Position numbers and translations under genes: made by a program. The notes under the pieces are model-generated. The model was not told where the DNA came from, ran no database searches, and worked only from the letters and a program-made list of their open reading frames with translations. From positions 186,001-250,000 of the forward strand of contig AQSI01000001.1 of the NCBI GenBank assembly GCA_000402655.1: a stretch of 64,000 nt of DNA, given 5' to 3'. Below are positions 26,910 through 34,869 of this stretch, in pieces. Position 1 is the stretch's first letter. The number at the start of each line of letters is the position of its first letter. This DNA is from Fidelibacterota bacterium SCGC AAA298-D23 (GTDB taxonomy: Bacteria > Fidelibacterota > Marinisomatia > Marinisomatales > Marinisomataceae).

Positions 26910-27602
26910 TTAGTTTTGAAGCTTAAAGTTAATTGGAATTGTAATCCAAACTCCAACTTTTGTTTCACGTTGTTTAGCTGGTCTAAATCTAGTTTTTCTT
27001 AAGGCATCAACAGCAGCTTCGTTTAAACCCGTATTAGGTATACCCTTTAAAACAATTGTTTCTTTAACCCTACCTGTTTTATCAATGAAGCACTGTACTA
27101 AAACCTGACCTTCTATACCTGCTTCCTGAGCAATGTCGGGGTAGACAGGTTTTATTGGAAAGAGAGGTCTTGGTGGGTCATCATAAGGAATGAACTTAAC
27201 CTGCGGACCTGAAGGAGGAGGAGGCGGAGCATCCCAAGCATCAAAATTATCCAAGTCGGTTTCTTCAATTGTTAGATCATCAGCAAGATCATCATCTTCT
27301 GATTCAACTGGAACAGAAGGTCTTGCTGGGGGTGGAGGAGTTTCAAACTGTTGAGTTTCAGGTATTTCAATATTCTCAATGATAATTTGACTCTCAGTTT
27401 CAATATCAATATTGTTTTCAAAGCGTTGCAATGAATAAAACCCTAGAAGCAACAAGAAGGATGCAAACAAGACGCCAACCCTTAGAACAGTCGAATACTT
27501 TTCTTTTAGTGAATTCTCAAGAAGTTTTGCTCTTTTAAGAAAAAAATCAACCAACCTGGAAAATGGATTGAATTTGTCTAACAGTTTTTTGAGCTCGTCC
27601 AT
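26910..27602 (-). CDS. tonB: TonB energy-transducing protein
   Basis: 230 residues. About 42 cytoplasmic residues precede a single membrane helix (VLRVGVLFASFLLLLGFYSL). Then comes a periplasmic linker rich in proline and acidic residues (ETPPPPARP, APPPPPSGP), and the C-terminal TonB domain with PVYPDIAQEAGIEGQVLVQCF and LRKTRFRPAKQRETKVGVWITIPINFKL. It couples proton motive force from ExbB/ExbD to outer-membrane receptors. The cytoplasmic N-terminus is long for TonB. It is last in the exbB-exbD-exbD-tonB operon. Its stop is two bases from the stop of the FAH gene. Confidence 0.92.
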   Translation of the reverse strand: MDELKKLLDKFNPFSRLVDFFLKRAKLLENSLKEKYSTVLRVGVLFASFLLLLGFYSLQRFENNIDIETESQIIIENIEIPETQQFETPPPPARPSVPVESEDDDLADDLTIEETDLDNFDAWDAPPPPPSGPQVKFIPYDDPPRPLFPIKPVYPDIAQEAGIEGQVLVQCFIDKTGRVKETIVLKGIPNTGLNEAAVDALRKTRFRPAKQRETKVGVWITIPINFKLQN

Positions 27603-28015
27603 TAGTTTGGAGCCTTAACTTTCGTAGAATAATTTAATTTTAGTGCGTCCGCTTTTCGCAACTCATTGTGAATGTCAGAAATAATTTCCATTCTAGCAGC
27701 CTGATCAGCTTTTAAAGAAACAGTAAGTTGGGGATCAGAAGCTCTTTTCTCATACATTACATGTCTTACGTCTTCATTATTATAAAGTTTGTCTTCGATT
27801 GAAATTAATCCATCTTTTGACACCCAAATATCTGAAGTATGTCTTTTTGATTCAAGCTTTTCAATTCTTTCTGCTTTGGGTAAAGATACAGGCAAGCCAG
27901 AAAATTGTCTTAAAACGGTAGTCACCATAAAAAAGATTAATAGCATGAAAATGATATCAGGCATGGAGGATGTTGATATTTTTGATTCTACCCCTGACTT
28001 TCTTCTAAACTTCAT
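27602..28015 (-). CDS. exbD: ExbD/TolR-family biopolymer transport protein (second copy)
   Basis: 137 residues with one membrane helix near residues 18-38 (SMPDIIFMLLIFFMVTTV). The conserved membrane aspartate is in MPDIIFMLLIFFM. A periplasmic domain follows (LTVSLKADQAARMEIISDIHNELRKA). With ExbB it forms the proton channel that powers TonB. It abuts its neighbours with one-base overlaps. The periplasmic domain differs clearly from the upstream copy, so the two are paralogues rather than a recent duplication. Confidence 0.9.
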   Translation of the reverse strand: MKFRRKSGVESKISTSSMPDIIFMLLIFFMVTTVLRQFSGLPVSLPKAERIEKLESKRHTSDIWVSKDGLISIEDKLYNNEDVRHVMYEKRASDPQLTVSLKADQAARMEIISDIHNELRKADALKLNYSTKVKAPN

Positions 28016-28413
28016 TATTCCGTCTCCGCAATTGATATTCTTGTTGCATTTGCAATCTTTAACTGATCTAGAACCTCAACATAAACGTCATATTCTGCTT
28101 TTTCATGAGCCTTAACAGAAATAATAAGCTTATCGTTAGCTCGGATTTCTTCTTTTACCCGCCTACTTAAATCCTTCATTTCTACAGGCTCACCACCAAG
28201 CAGCACATTACCAGATGCACTAATTAGGCAGTTAAGTATATTTTTCTTATTGATTTCTAGCTCTTGACCTTCTGCAGGAAGAATTATTCCTAAACCTTTA
28301 TCCATATCAATAGTGGTGGTAACCAAAAAGAATACCAATAAAAGGAATGCTATATCAGCCATTCCACCTTCGGGAATTGCGCCAACGCGGGCTTTTCGTT
28401 CTCTAAGAGCCAT
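28015..28413 (-). CDS. exbD: ExbD/TolR-family biopolymer transport protein (first copy)
   Basis: 132 residues with one membrane helix (GGMADIAFLLLVFFLVTT) containing the essential aspartate of the ADIAFLLLVFF motif. The periplasmic part ends with KLIISVKAHEKAEYDVYVEVLDQLKIANATRISIAE, typical of ExbD. It lies between exbB and the second exbD. Two different exbD genes with one exbB are common in FCB-group TonB operons; why both are kept is not known from sequence. Confidence 0.9.
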   Translation of the reverse strand: MALRERKARVGAIPEGGMADIAFLLLVFFLVTTTIDMDKGLGIILPAEGQELEINKKNILNCLISASGNVLLGGEPVEMKDLSRRVKEEIRANDKLIISVKAHEKAEYDVYVEVLDQLKIANATRISIAETE

Positions 28414-28416
28414 ATT

Positions 28417-29022
28417 TTACTTAGAGTCTCTTAACAAGTCTGTTATCTCAATAGATCTTTCTTCCATATCTAAAACCATCCCATCTATCATAGAAGAGAA
28501 AAAGTTTTGAGCAATTTGGATTATCATAGCAACGATAAGACCAAAAGCTGTTGTAAGAAGAGCTTGAGAAATACCAACAGCAACAACCGCTGGTGAAATA
28601 TCATTGGCAGCAGCAATAGCATCAAATGCAAAAATCATACCCGCAACTGTTCCAGTAAAACCCATCATAGGAGCAATAGCAATAATTGCAGTTAACCAAC
28701 CCATATTTTTTTCTAGAAAAGCCATTTCTAAAGAACCAGCATTTTCAATTGCTTTTTCAATTTGTTCTGGACCTTTACCAACTTTAGATAAACCAGCTTT
28801 ACAAATATTTGAGACAGGTCCGTCTTGACCCGCACAAACATCCATAGCTTTTTTAGATCCACCTGACTTTAAAGCTCCTCTTAAGGAGTCCATAAAGCCA
28901 TCAGAATCTACTTGTGATTGATTGAGCGAATAAAACCTTTCTCCCACAAGACCAAGTCCGGCAAGTAGTAAGAGTAAGATTGGCCACATAAATGGCCCGC
29001 CCTCTAAAAATAATTCTACCAT
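28417..29022 (-). CDS. exbB: MotA/TolQ/ExbB proton channel family protein
   Basis: 201 residues with three membrane helices: near residues 10-27 (FMWPILLLLLAGLGLVGE), about 108-130 (LTAIIAIAPMMGFTGTVAGMIFAF) and about 145-170 (GISQALLTTAFGLIVAMIIQI). The GFTGTVAGMI and ALLTTAFGLIVAM segments are the family signatures lining the proton path. A strong AGGAGG ribosome binding site lies just upstream. First gene of the exbB-exbD-exbD-tonB operon, which powers outer-membrane transport. Confidence 0.92.
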   Translation of the reverse strand: MVELFLEGGPFMWPILLLLLAGLGLVGERFYSLNQSQVDSDGFMDSLRGALKSGGSKKAMDVCAGQDGPVSNICKAGLSKVGKGPEQIEKAIENAGSLEMAFLEKNMGWLTAIIAIAPMMGFTGTVAGMIFAFDAIAAANDISPAVVAVGISQALLTTAFGLIVAMIIQIAQNFFSSMIDGMVLDMEERSIEITDLLRDSK

Positions 29023-29094
29023 TTAAATCCTCCTAATGTGTTAAATGTTCAAAAACTTAGCTTATTACATATCCAATGTCAATGGTGTAAAAAT

Positions 29095-30120
29095 TTACAA
29101 TAACCGATTTAAAATATCTTTTTCAATTTCTTTTGATATTTCATGTTTCATAACAACGGCGTTAATATCAATTTTAAGGTCTTGTTTGAATTCTACAAGC
29201 TTTACAAAGTCTTTTTCTGTACAAATAATATGTTTCAAATTCTCTTTCAAAGCAAGGCGGTTAATCTTTTCTATATCATAAAGGGAAAAAGGCCAATGAT
29301 CAGGAAAGATCAGCTTTCTATCTACATTGATGTTATTACGTTCAAGTGTTTTTGAAAAACTTTCAGGATCCCCTATAGAGCAAACAGAAACAATTCCAGA
29401 CTTATTAGCTAAGCTATGAATATTTTTGATGGTGCTGGAAGATAGAACTTCTTCCTTAATCTTTAGATCCATTTTGTAGTCAGATTCAAGGCCAGTATTT
29501 TTAATTAAATTATTTTTAGTAGAAATTGTAATATCAGCCCTCTTTAAATAACAAAACGGCTCTCTTAATAACCCATACGGATAGATAAGCTGACACTTCT
29601 TATTCTGATTTTCGGGGCCAAGTAAAACAATATCAATATCTCTGCCAATCCTCCTGTGTTGAAATCCATCATCTAGCAAAACTATATTACACCCCATATT
29701 TGATAGTTGTTTTGCAGCATAGATCTTGTCTAGAGAAACAAAAATGTGGGTATTTGAAGAGGTATTATTTTTAAGAATAACCACCTCATCTCCACATTCT
29801 TTCCAGCTTTGATTTTTAAGTAAAAAGCTATTTGAAATATTTTCTCTACCGTGGCCTCTAGTTACAATACCAACAGTATAACCATTTCTTTCTAAAAAGT
29901 TTGCTATTGCAATAGTTGTTGGCGTTTTTCCGGTTCCACCAAGAGCAATATTTCCAATACTAATTATTTTAGCATCAACTTTTTCCCCTTTTAAAACTCC
30001 AAAATCATATAAAAAATTTTTTAAAAAAATAAAGATTAAGTGAACAGGAAAGACGAATAATAAAGCCGATAGAGCATGCGTAAGAAGCTTGTCTTTCATG
30101 GTTATGTGTGTGTTATTCAT
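29095..30120 (-). CDS. lpxK: Tetraacyldisaccharide 4'-kinase (lipid A)
   Basis: 341 residues from the chosen ATG at 30120, which overlaps the upstream acyltransferase by eight bases (ATGAATAA). LpxK phosphorylates the 4' position of the lipid A disaccharide at the inner membrane. An N-terminal hydrophobic helix (LSALLFVFPVHLIFIFLKNFLY) is followed by the P-loop GNIALGGTGKTPT (GGTGKT at about 61-66), RGHGRENISNS, and the family motif DDGFQHRRIGRDIDIVLL. The C-terminus keeps ICTEKDFVKL. It ends the minus-strand lipid A operon. Confidence 0.93.
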   Translation of the reverse strand: MNNTHITMKDKLLTHALSALLFVFPVHLIFIFLKNFLYDFGVLKGEKVDAKIISIGNIALGGTGKTPTTIAIANFLERNGYTVGIVTRGHGRENISNSFLLKNQSWKECGDEVVILKNNTSSNTHIFVSLDKIYAAKQLSNMGCNIVLLDDGFQHRRIGRDIDIVLLGPENQNKKCQLIYPYGLLREPFCYLKRADITISTKNNLIKNTGLESDYKMDLKIKEEVLSSSTIKNIHSLANKSGIVSVCSIGDPESFSKTLERNNINVDRKLIFPDHWPFSLYDIEKINRLALKENLKHIICTEKDFVKLVEFKQDLKIDINAVVMKHEISKEIEKDILNRLL

Positions 30121-30733
30121 GCTTGCTTGCAACTTCATCCACTTTCTTCAAGGCATCTTCAATTTTTTGTACGCCATCTTTAATACTTTCATTTTCTTTA
30201 AAGTATAGTGGCTGTCCAATTACCACGCGCATTTTTGAAAACGGCTTGCTAAAGTAGAATGTATGCCAATTTTTAAATTTCCAACTTTTTTTAACATCAA
30301 CAATTACAGGAACAACAGGGCGTTGAGAATTTTGGGCAAGTTGGAAAGCTCCTGGTTTAACTTTGTGTTCTGGTCCAGTAGGTCCATCAGGAGTGATTAC
30401 AAGTTTTCCTGAAGGGTTTAATGAAAAGAATTGGTACATTTTTTCCATAGCTTCTTTACCTCCACGATTGCTTGATCCTCTGAAAAGATTGTACCCAAAT
30501 TTCTGTGAAATATTGGATATAATATCACCGTCCCTACTTTGACTAATAAGAACATGATAGCCTCTTTGACGAAAATGTTCCATTACACCAAGACATTTAC
30601 CGTGCCAAGTAACCAAAATGAATGAATTAACATTGCTAATATTTTCATTACCAATAATCGTTTTTCTATTGAATCGATATGCGATAAATATTAAAAAATG
30701 TAATAACTTGGTTTTTATAAAAAACTTAATCAT
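30113..30733 (-). CDS. DUF374-family lysophospholipid acyltransferase-like protein
   Basis: 206 residues from the ATG at 30733, which overlaps the lpxB stop by eight bases (ATGATTAA). The family pattern is present: FILVTWHGKCLGV, VLISQSRDGDIISNISQKFG, LFRGSSNRGGKEAM and KLVITPDGPTGPEHKVKPGAFQLAQ. This is the DUF374 group placed with lysophospholipid acyltransferases, often encoded in lipid A clusters, so a role in acylating lipid A or a related phospholipid is plausible. No classical HxxxxD box is seen; WHGKC occupies that place. Confidence 0.82.
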   Translation of the reverse strand: MIKFFIKTKLLHFLIFIAYRFNRKTIIGNENISNVNSFILVTWHGKCLGVMEHFRQRGYHVLISQSRDGDIISNISQKFGYNLFRGSSNRGGKEAMEKMYQFFSLNPSGKLVITPDGPTGPEHKVKPGAFQLAQNSQRPVVPVIVDVKKSWKFKNWHTFYFSKPFSKMRVVIGQPLYFKENESIKDGVQKIEDALKKVDEVASKHE

Positions 30734-31829
30734 AGATATATTTTGCTGCTGAATCGTAGACATTATCGTTCGTTTTTAACTTTTCAATCAACTGGTTGTA
30801 TTTTTTAATAATTGCATCATGGCTTTCATTTTTAAGCAATTTGTTTATTCCATTTGAAAGATTTTTTGGAAGCATTTTTTTCTGAAGAAATTCATCAACG
30901 ATCGTTTCTTCAGCAATTAGGTTTACAAGAGAAAAGTGTTCAACTTTTGATAACATTTGGGCAACAATCCATGTCAAAGTTGATAGTTTATAACAAACTA
31001 TCATTGGACATTTTAACATTGCTGTTTCCAAAGTGGCTGTGCCGGAGCATACAATAGCAGCATCTGCTACACCAATAGCCTCATATTGGTTTTCTTTAAT
31101 TTTAATTACATCAATATTTGTTTTGATTTCAACATTTCTTCCTTCGAGTAAAATAAAACTTAAATTTTTGTGTTGATGTTGCAAAATTTCCACTGCTTTT
31201 TCAAAAATTTTCCAATGTCTTTTGATTTCAATTGATCTACTTCCAGGCATTAGTACAATAATTTTATTTTTTTCAGGAATATTGTGTTTTTGACAAAATG
31301 TATATCTATCGAAAGTTAAATTACTTAAGTCTGAAAGTGGGTGTCCCGCATAATGTACATCAATACCCCTTTGGTAAAACCAATTTTTTTCAAATGGAAT
31401 GATGCTTATTAGTTTCTTACAGTATTGCTCTAATATTTTACTTCGTGATTCTTTCCAGGCCCAAACTTGAGGAAGAATAAAATATGTGATATTAAAATTC
31501 AGCGCGTGGAGTTTTTTTGCTAATCTCAAGTTGAAGCCAGGATAATCAATGAGAATCACCCTATCAGGCCTATGCTTCTTAATTTCTTCAACTGTATTAT
31601 TAAAAATTTTTTTTATTTTTGGGTAATGCTTAACAACCTCAAAAATCCCAATGACATTTAAATTTCTAATATGCTCAGTTAATTGTAAACCTTCGCTCTG
31701 CATTCTGTTACCACCAACACCAAAAAATTCGGTATGTGGATTAATTTTTTTTATAGATTCCATTAGTTTAGCACCATGTAAATCTCCAGAATCCTCACCA
31801 GAAATGATAAAAATTTTTTCTTTATTCAT
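30726..31829 (-). CDS. lpxB: Lipid-A-disaccharide synthase
   Basis: 367 residues, GT19 family. It joins lipid X to UDP-2,3-diacylglucosamine to form the lipid A disaccharide. Signatures: FIISGEDSGDLHGAKLM at the N-terminus, FFGVGGNRMQSEGL, LIDYPGFNLRLAKKLH, PQVWAWKESR, YAGHPLSD, VLMPGSRSIEIKRHW, and CSGTATLETAMLKCPMIVCYK. The start overlaps the upstream oxidoreductase by eight bases (ATGAATAA). It sits between a Gfo/Idh oxidoreductase and an acyltransferase, an order also known from delta-proteobacterial lipid A clusters. Confidence 0.96.
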   Translation of the reverse strand: MNKEKIFIISGEDSGDLHGAKLMESIKKINPHTEFFGVGGNRMQSEGLQLTEHIRNLNVIGIFEVVKHYPKIKKIFNNTVEEIKKHRPDRVILIDYPGFNLRLAKKLHALNFNITYFILPQVWAWKESRSKILEQYCKKLISIIPFEKNWFYQRGIDVHYAGHPLSDLSNLTFDRYTFCQKHNIPEKNKIIVLMPGSRSIEIKRHWKIFEKAVEILQHQHKNLSFILLEGRNVEIKTNIDVIKIKENQYEAIGVADAAIVCSGTATLETAMLKCPMIVCYKLSTLTWIVAQMLSKVEHFSLVNLIAEETIVDEFLQKKMLPKNLSNGINKLLKNESHDAIIKKYNQLIEKLKTNDNVYDSAAKYIYD

Positions 31830-32805
31830 TCAAAAATATTTCGTTTTCAATTTTTAGTGCTATTTCTAAGGCATTTGCACCAGCCTGTCCATCGACGTTT
31901 GGTTTTGACCTTGTATTAATGCAATGAATGAAGTCATTGATTTCTTCAAGTAAAGCATCTTTATTTTCTGGAACGAATTTTTCATAATAAAGAGTTTTTA
32001 ATCCCGTATTGGTCTCGACTTCTTGTGATTTTAGCTCTTTGGAAAACGCATTATGATGTTTTAAACCGTATAATTCAATTTGGGGAATCATTAGATCCGT
32101 AATACTATAAAAGTTTTTCTGATATGTTCTTATTTTACGAACATAGTTTTGAGCAATTCTACTTGATTTCAAGTTAGCAACAACACCATTTTGAAATTTT
32201 ATATGAGCATGAGCTAAGTCAATAGAGTTGCTCATCATTTTTGCTCCACTTGCCTGAATACTTTCTAAAGGGCTGTTAACCATTTCTAAAATTAAGTCTA
32301 TATCATGAACCATTAAATCAAGAACAACAGGTACCTCTGTTCCTCTAGCTTGAAACGGTGCTAGTCTTTCAATTTCAATATAATGTGGATTATCAACCAA
32401 TTCCTTAAGTTTGTTGATTGTAGGGTTAAATCTTTCAATATGGCCAACCTGAACAATACATTCATTTGTTTTTGCAAGGTTAATTAGGGATAAAGCTTCT
32501 TCAACTGTATTGGTTAAAGGTTTTTCAATGAAAACATCCTTCTTTTGATTTAAAAATTTTCTGGCAATATCAAAATGCGTATTAGTGGGGGTAACTATGT
32601 TCACAGCCTCACACAAAGATATTAATTCTTCAAGGCTTTGGAGAGGCTTTACAGAAAATTCATCACATATATTTTTTAAAGAATCTTCATTAGTATCAAA
32701 AACACCAACGAAATCAACACCCTTGTGGTTTGATAGATGTTTAATGTGATGTTTTCCAAGATGGCCCGCGCCAACAACACCAATTTTAGGTTTTTTATCG
32801 CTCAT
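31822..32805 (-). CDS. Gfo/Idh/MocA oxidoreductase in lipid A cluster (GnnA candidate)
   Basis: 327 residues. The Rossmann domain (KIGVVGAGHLGKHHIKHLSNH) is followed by the EKPLTNTVEEA motif, with the conserved lysine, and a C-terminal alpha/beta domain with VLDLMVHDIDLILEMV containing the catalytic-region histidine. The genetic position directly before lpxB matches the GnnA-type oxidoreductases that oxidise UDP-GlcNAc at C3 so that GnnB can make the 3-amino sugar of amide-linked lipid A. No GnnB-like aminotransferase is in the window, so this specific role is a hypothesis. Four-base overlap with ychF upstream. Confidence 0.8.
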   Translation of the reverse strand: MSDKKPKIGVVGAGHLGKHHIKHLSNHKGVDFVGVFDTNEDSLKNICDEFSVKPLQSLEELISLCEAVNIVTPTNTHFDIARKFLNQKKDVFIEKPLTNTVEEALSLINLAKTNECIVQVGHIERFNPTINKLKELVDNPHYIEIERLAPFQARGTEVPVVLDLMVHDIDLILEMVNSPLESIQASGAKMMSNSIDLAHAHIKFQNGVVANLKSSRIAQNYVRKIRTYQKNFYSITDLMIPQIELYGLKHHNAFSKELKSQEVETNTGLKTLYYEKFVPENKDALLEEINDFIHCINTRSKPNVDGQAGANALEIALKIENEIFLNE

Positions 32806-33893
32806 TGTCCTTTAATGAAGTATGCAACATCTCCTTCTTGCATAATATAGTCTCTTCCTACCATTTTCACCAAGCCCATTGTTTTTAATTCGTTAATTTT
32901 TTCTCGGTTATTTATTGCGTCTTGATATGTATAAATTTCAGCTTTTATAAATTTAGTTGCGAAATCAGAATGAATCTCACCTGCAGCTTCAACAGCTTGT
33001 GCACCCTTTTTCATCGTCCACGCACGAACTTCTTTTTCACCACAAGTGAAAAAAGTATTAAGGCCTAGGGTATCGTAAGCTTCTCGAATGAGTAAATCAA
33101 GCCCGCTTTCCTTAATTCCGTAATCATCAAGAATGAGTTTTTTTTCTTCTTCACTAAAATCTGCCATTTCAGACTCAAGTTTTCCATTTATTTCAATTAT
33201 TGAAGACTTATTCTTTTTTGCAACTTCATTGGCATCTTGAAATAAATTTATGTTATTGGTTTCACCATCAATATTGGCAACGTATATCATAGGTTTATCT
33301 GTAAGAAGAAATAGATTTTTGATAATAGGATCTTCTTTTGTATTTCTTTCAAACGAACGTGCTGCAAGGCCTTCGTTCATATGCTGCAAAAGATTCGTCA
33401 AAACTTCTTCAGCTAATCTTCCTTCGGGCTTGTTTGCTTTAATAAGCTTAACATTTTTTTCAAGACTTCTTTCAATTGTCTTTATATCTGCTAGTATGAG
33501 CTCAGTATTTATAATTTCCATATCATCCAAAGGATTGACCCTGTTTTCTACATGAGTAATATTGTCATCATTAAAAAAACGAACTACTTGTATAATTACA
33601 TTAACGGATCTTATTTGAGATAAAAATTGATTTCCCAAACCCTCTCCTTGGTGTGCATTTTTAACTAAACCAGCGATATCTATAAATTCAACTGTATTGT
33701 GAATTGTTTTTTCAGGTTTAAATATTTGTGTGAGCTTTTTAAGCCTTTCATCAGGAACTTCTACAATACCTGTATTAGGCTCAATAGTACAAAATGGATA
33801 GTTTTCAGCAGCGATATTATTTTTGCTTAAAGCATTAAATAAGGTTGATTTCCCCACATTCGGAAGTCCCACAAATCCACAGTTTAAATTCAT
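32802..33893 (-). CDS. ychF: Redox-regulated ribosome-binding ATPase YchF
   Basis: 363 residues. An Obg-family P-loop protein that prefers ATP: GFVGLPNVGKSTLFNALSK at the N-terminus, DIAGLVKNAHQGEGLGNQFL as the Walker B/switch II region, and YVANIDGE in the place of NKxD. The C-terminal TGS domain has FFTCGEKEVRAWTMKKGAQAVEAAGEIHSDFATKFI. YchF interacts with ribosomes and the proteasome-like stress machinery. In many bacteria it follows pth; here pth is 10 kb away and ychF heads the minus-strand lipid A block. Confidence 0.95.
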   Translation of the reverse strand: MNLNCGFVGLPNVGKSTLFNALSKNNIAAENYPFCTIEPNTGIVEVPDERLKKLTQIFKPEKTIHNTVEFIDIAGLVKNAHQGEGLGNQFLSQIRSVNVIIQVVRFFNDDNITHVENRVNPLDDMEIINTELILADIKTIERSLEKNVKLIKANKPEGRLAEEVLTNLLQHMNEGLAARSFERNTKEDPIIKNLFLLTDKPMIYVANIDGETNNINLFQDANEVAKKNKSSIIEINGKLESEMADFSEEEKKLILDDYGIKESGLDLLIREAYDTLGLNTFFTCGEKEVRAWTMKKGAQAVEAAGEIHSDFATKFIKAEIYTYQDAINNREKINELKTMGLVKMVGRDYIMQEGDVAYFIKGQ

Positions 33894-33943
33894 TGTGAGA
33901 ATATAATACTTAATTGGATGAGTATTTATTAAATTGAAATCTT
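33894..33943. promoter_or_regulatory. Divergent promoter region between ychF and the FabI-like gene
   Basis: 50-base gap between two divergently transcribed genes, so promoters for both must lie here or just inside the genes. A TATAAT hexamer on the plus strand (33902-33907) is a candidate -10 element, but I cannot point to a good -35. Confidence 0.35.
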
Positions 33944-34723
33944 ATGGAAAATAAATGGGCTATTATATTAGGATGTTCTACAGGACATGGAGCAGCAACA
34001 GCTAAGCAATTAGCGACGGAGGGGTACGGCATAATAGGATTTCATCTTGATAGAGGCTCTATTAAAAAAGATGCTTTAAAACTTGAACATCAAATAGCTT
34101 CATTAAATGACAATAGAGTGAAATTTTGGAATGAAAATGCAGCTGATAAGAAAATCATGTCTGCTAAAATGGATGAAATTAAATCCATACTAAATAATGG
34201 TACGGTAAAGCTCCTTTTGCATTCTATTGCGTTTGGAAGTACAACCAATTTTTTTAATCCTACACCCGTAAGACAACGACAAATGGATATGACTCAACAC
34301 GTTATGGCTCACTGTCTAATATATTGGACCCAAGCTTTATTGGACAACAGTTTATTAACTGCTGGATCCAGAATAATTGGCCTAACAAGTGAGGGAAGTT
34401 ATAAGGCTATAGATGGGTATGGTCCCGTGGGAGTTGCTAAGGCTTCTTTGGAAGCTGTAGTTCGTCAAATTGGATGGGAACTTGGTAGTGAGGGTATTAC
34501 TGCTAACACTATTCAGGCAGGAATAACACCAACAAGAGCATTAACAAAAATTTCAGATGATTGGGAAAAATGGGTTAAAAAAACAAAAGAAAGAAATCCA
34601 ATGAAAAGAGTTACAACTCCTGAAGACGTAGCAGGACTTATTTCGTTATTATTAAATGATAAAGCGAATTTTATTAACTGCTCCACTATTTTTTGTGATG
34701 GTGGAGAACATAGATCTCTTTAG
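33944..34723 (+). CDS. FabI-like enoyl-ACP reductase (SDR superfamily)
   Basis: 259 residues, the usual FabI length. The glycine-rich cofactor loop is degenerate for a classical SDR (LGCSTGHGAATAKQLATEGY). The active site reads GYGPVGVAKASLEA, with Tyr and Lys separated by six residues as in FabI enoyl-ACP reductases, not three as in classical SDRs. It is followed by GSEGITANTIQAGITPTRAL and RVTTPEDVAGLISLLLND. FabI reduces trans-2-enoyl-ACP in fatty acid elongation. By eye the first FabI active-site tyrosine is replaced by serine (LTSEGS), so an atypical reductase is possible. It could be the cell's enoyl reductase. Confidence 0.72.
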   Translation: MENKWAIILGCSTGHGAATAKQLATEGYGIIGFHLDRGSIKKDALKLEHQIASLNDNRVKFWNENAADKKIMSAKMDEIKSILNNGTVKLLLHSIAFGSTTNFFNPTPVRQRQMDMTQHVMAHCLIYWTQALLDNSLLTAGSRIIGLTSEGSYKAIDGYGPVGVAKASLEAVVRQIGWELGSEGITANTIQAGITPTRALTKISDDWEKWVKKTKERNPMKRVTTPEDVAGLISLLLNDKANFINCSTIFCDGGEHRSL

Positions 34724-34869
34724 TTTTTTTTGAAAATTTCAGATGTTACCAAACCGAAACCTCTTTTTAATAAACTTAATCCATTAACAATCAACTGCAT
34801 CCCATTTGTAGCTTTTGTAGCTTTTTTCTTTTTAATCTCTTGTTGAATTTTTTTAATATTTCTTATCAT
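34720..34869 (-). CDS. Small hypothetical protein coupled to yqgE
   Basis: A 49-codon ORF, too short for a standard ORF scan. Its ATG overlaps the stop of the upstream yqgE-like gene by four bases (ATGA), the same arrangement as the real genes around it, and its TAA shares the tetranucleotide TTAG with the convergent gene. The product begins with a basic stretch (MIRNIKKIQQEIKKKKATK) and ends with a more hydrophobic, amphipathic part (GMQLIVNGLSLLKRGFG). I do not recognise a family. Support comes from coupling and from filling the gap exactly; expression is unproven. Confidence 0.5.
   Translation of the reverse strand: MIRNIKKIQQEIKKKKATKATNGMQLIVNGLSLLKRGFGLVTSEIFKKN

Noticed and set aside
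26961..26976. A second parS-like sequence (TGTTTCACGT followed by TGTTTA) inside tonB
   Set aside because: Only the left half and centre match; the right half lacks GAAACA, so it is not a palindrome and is best read as coding sequence.
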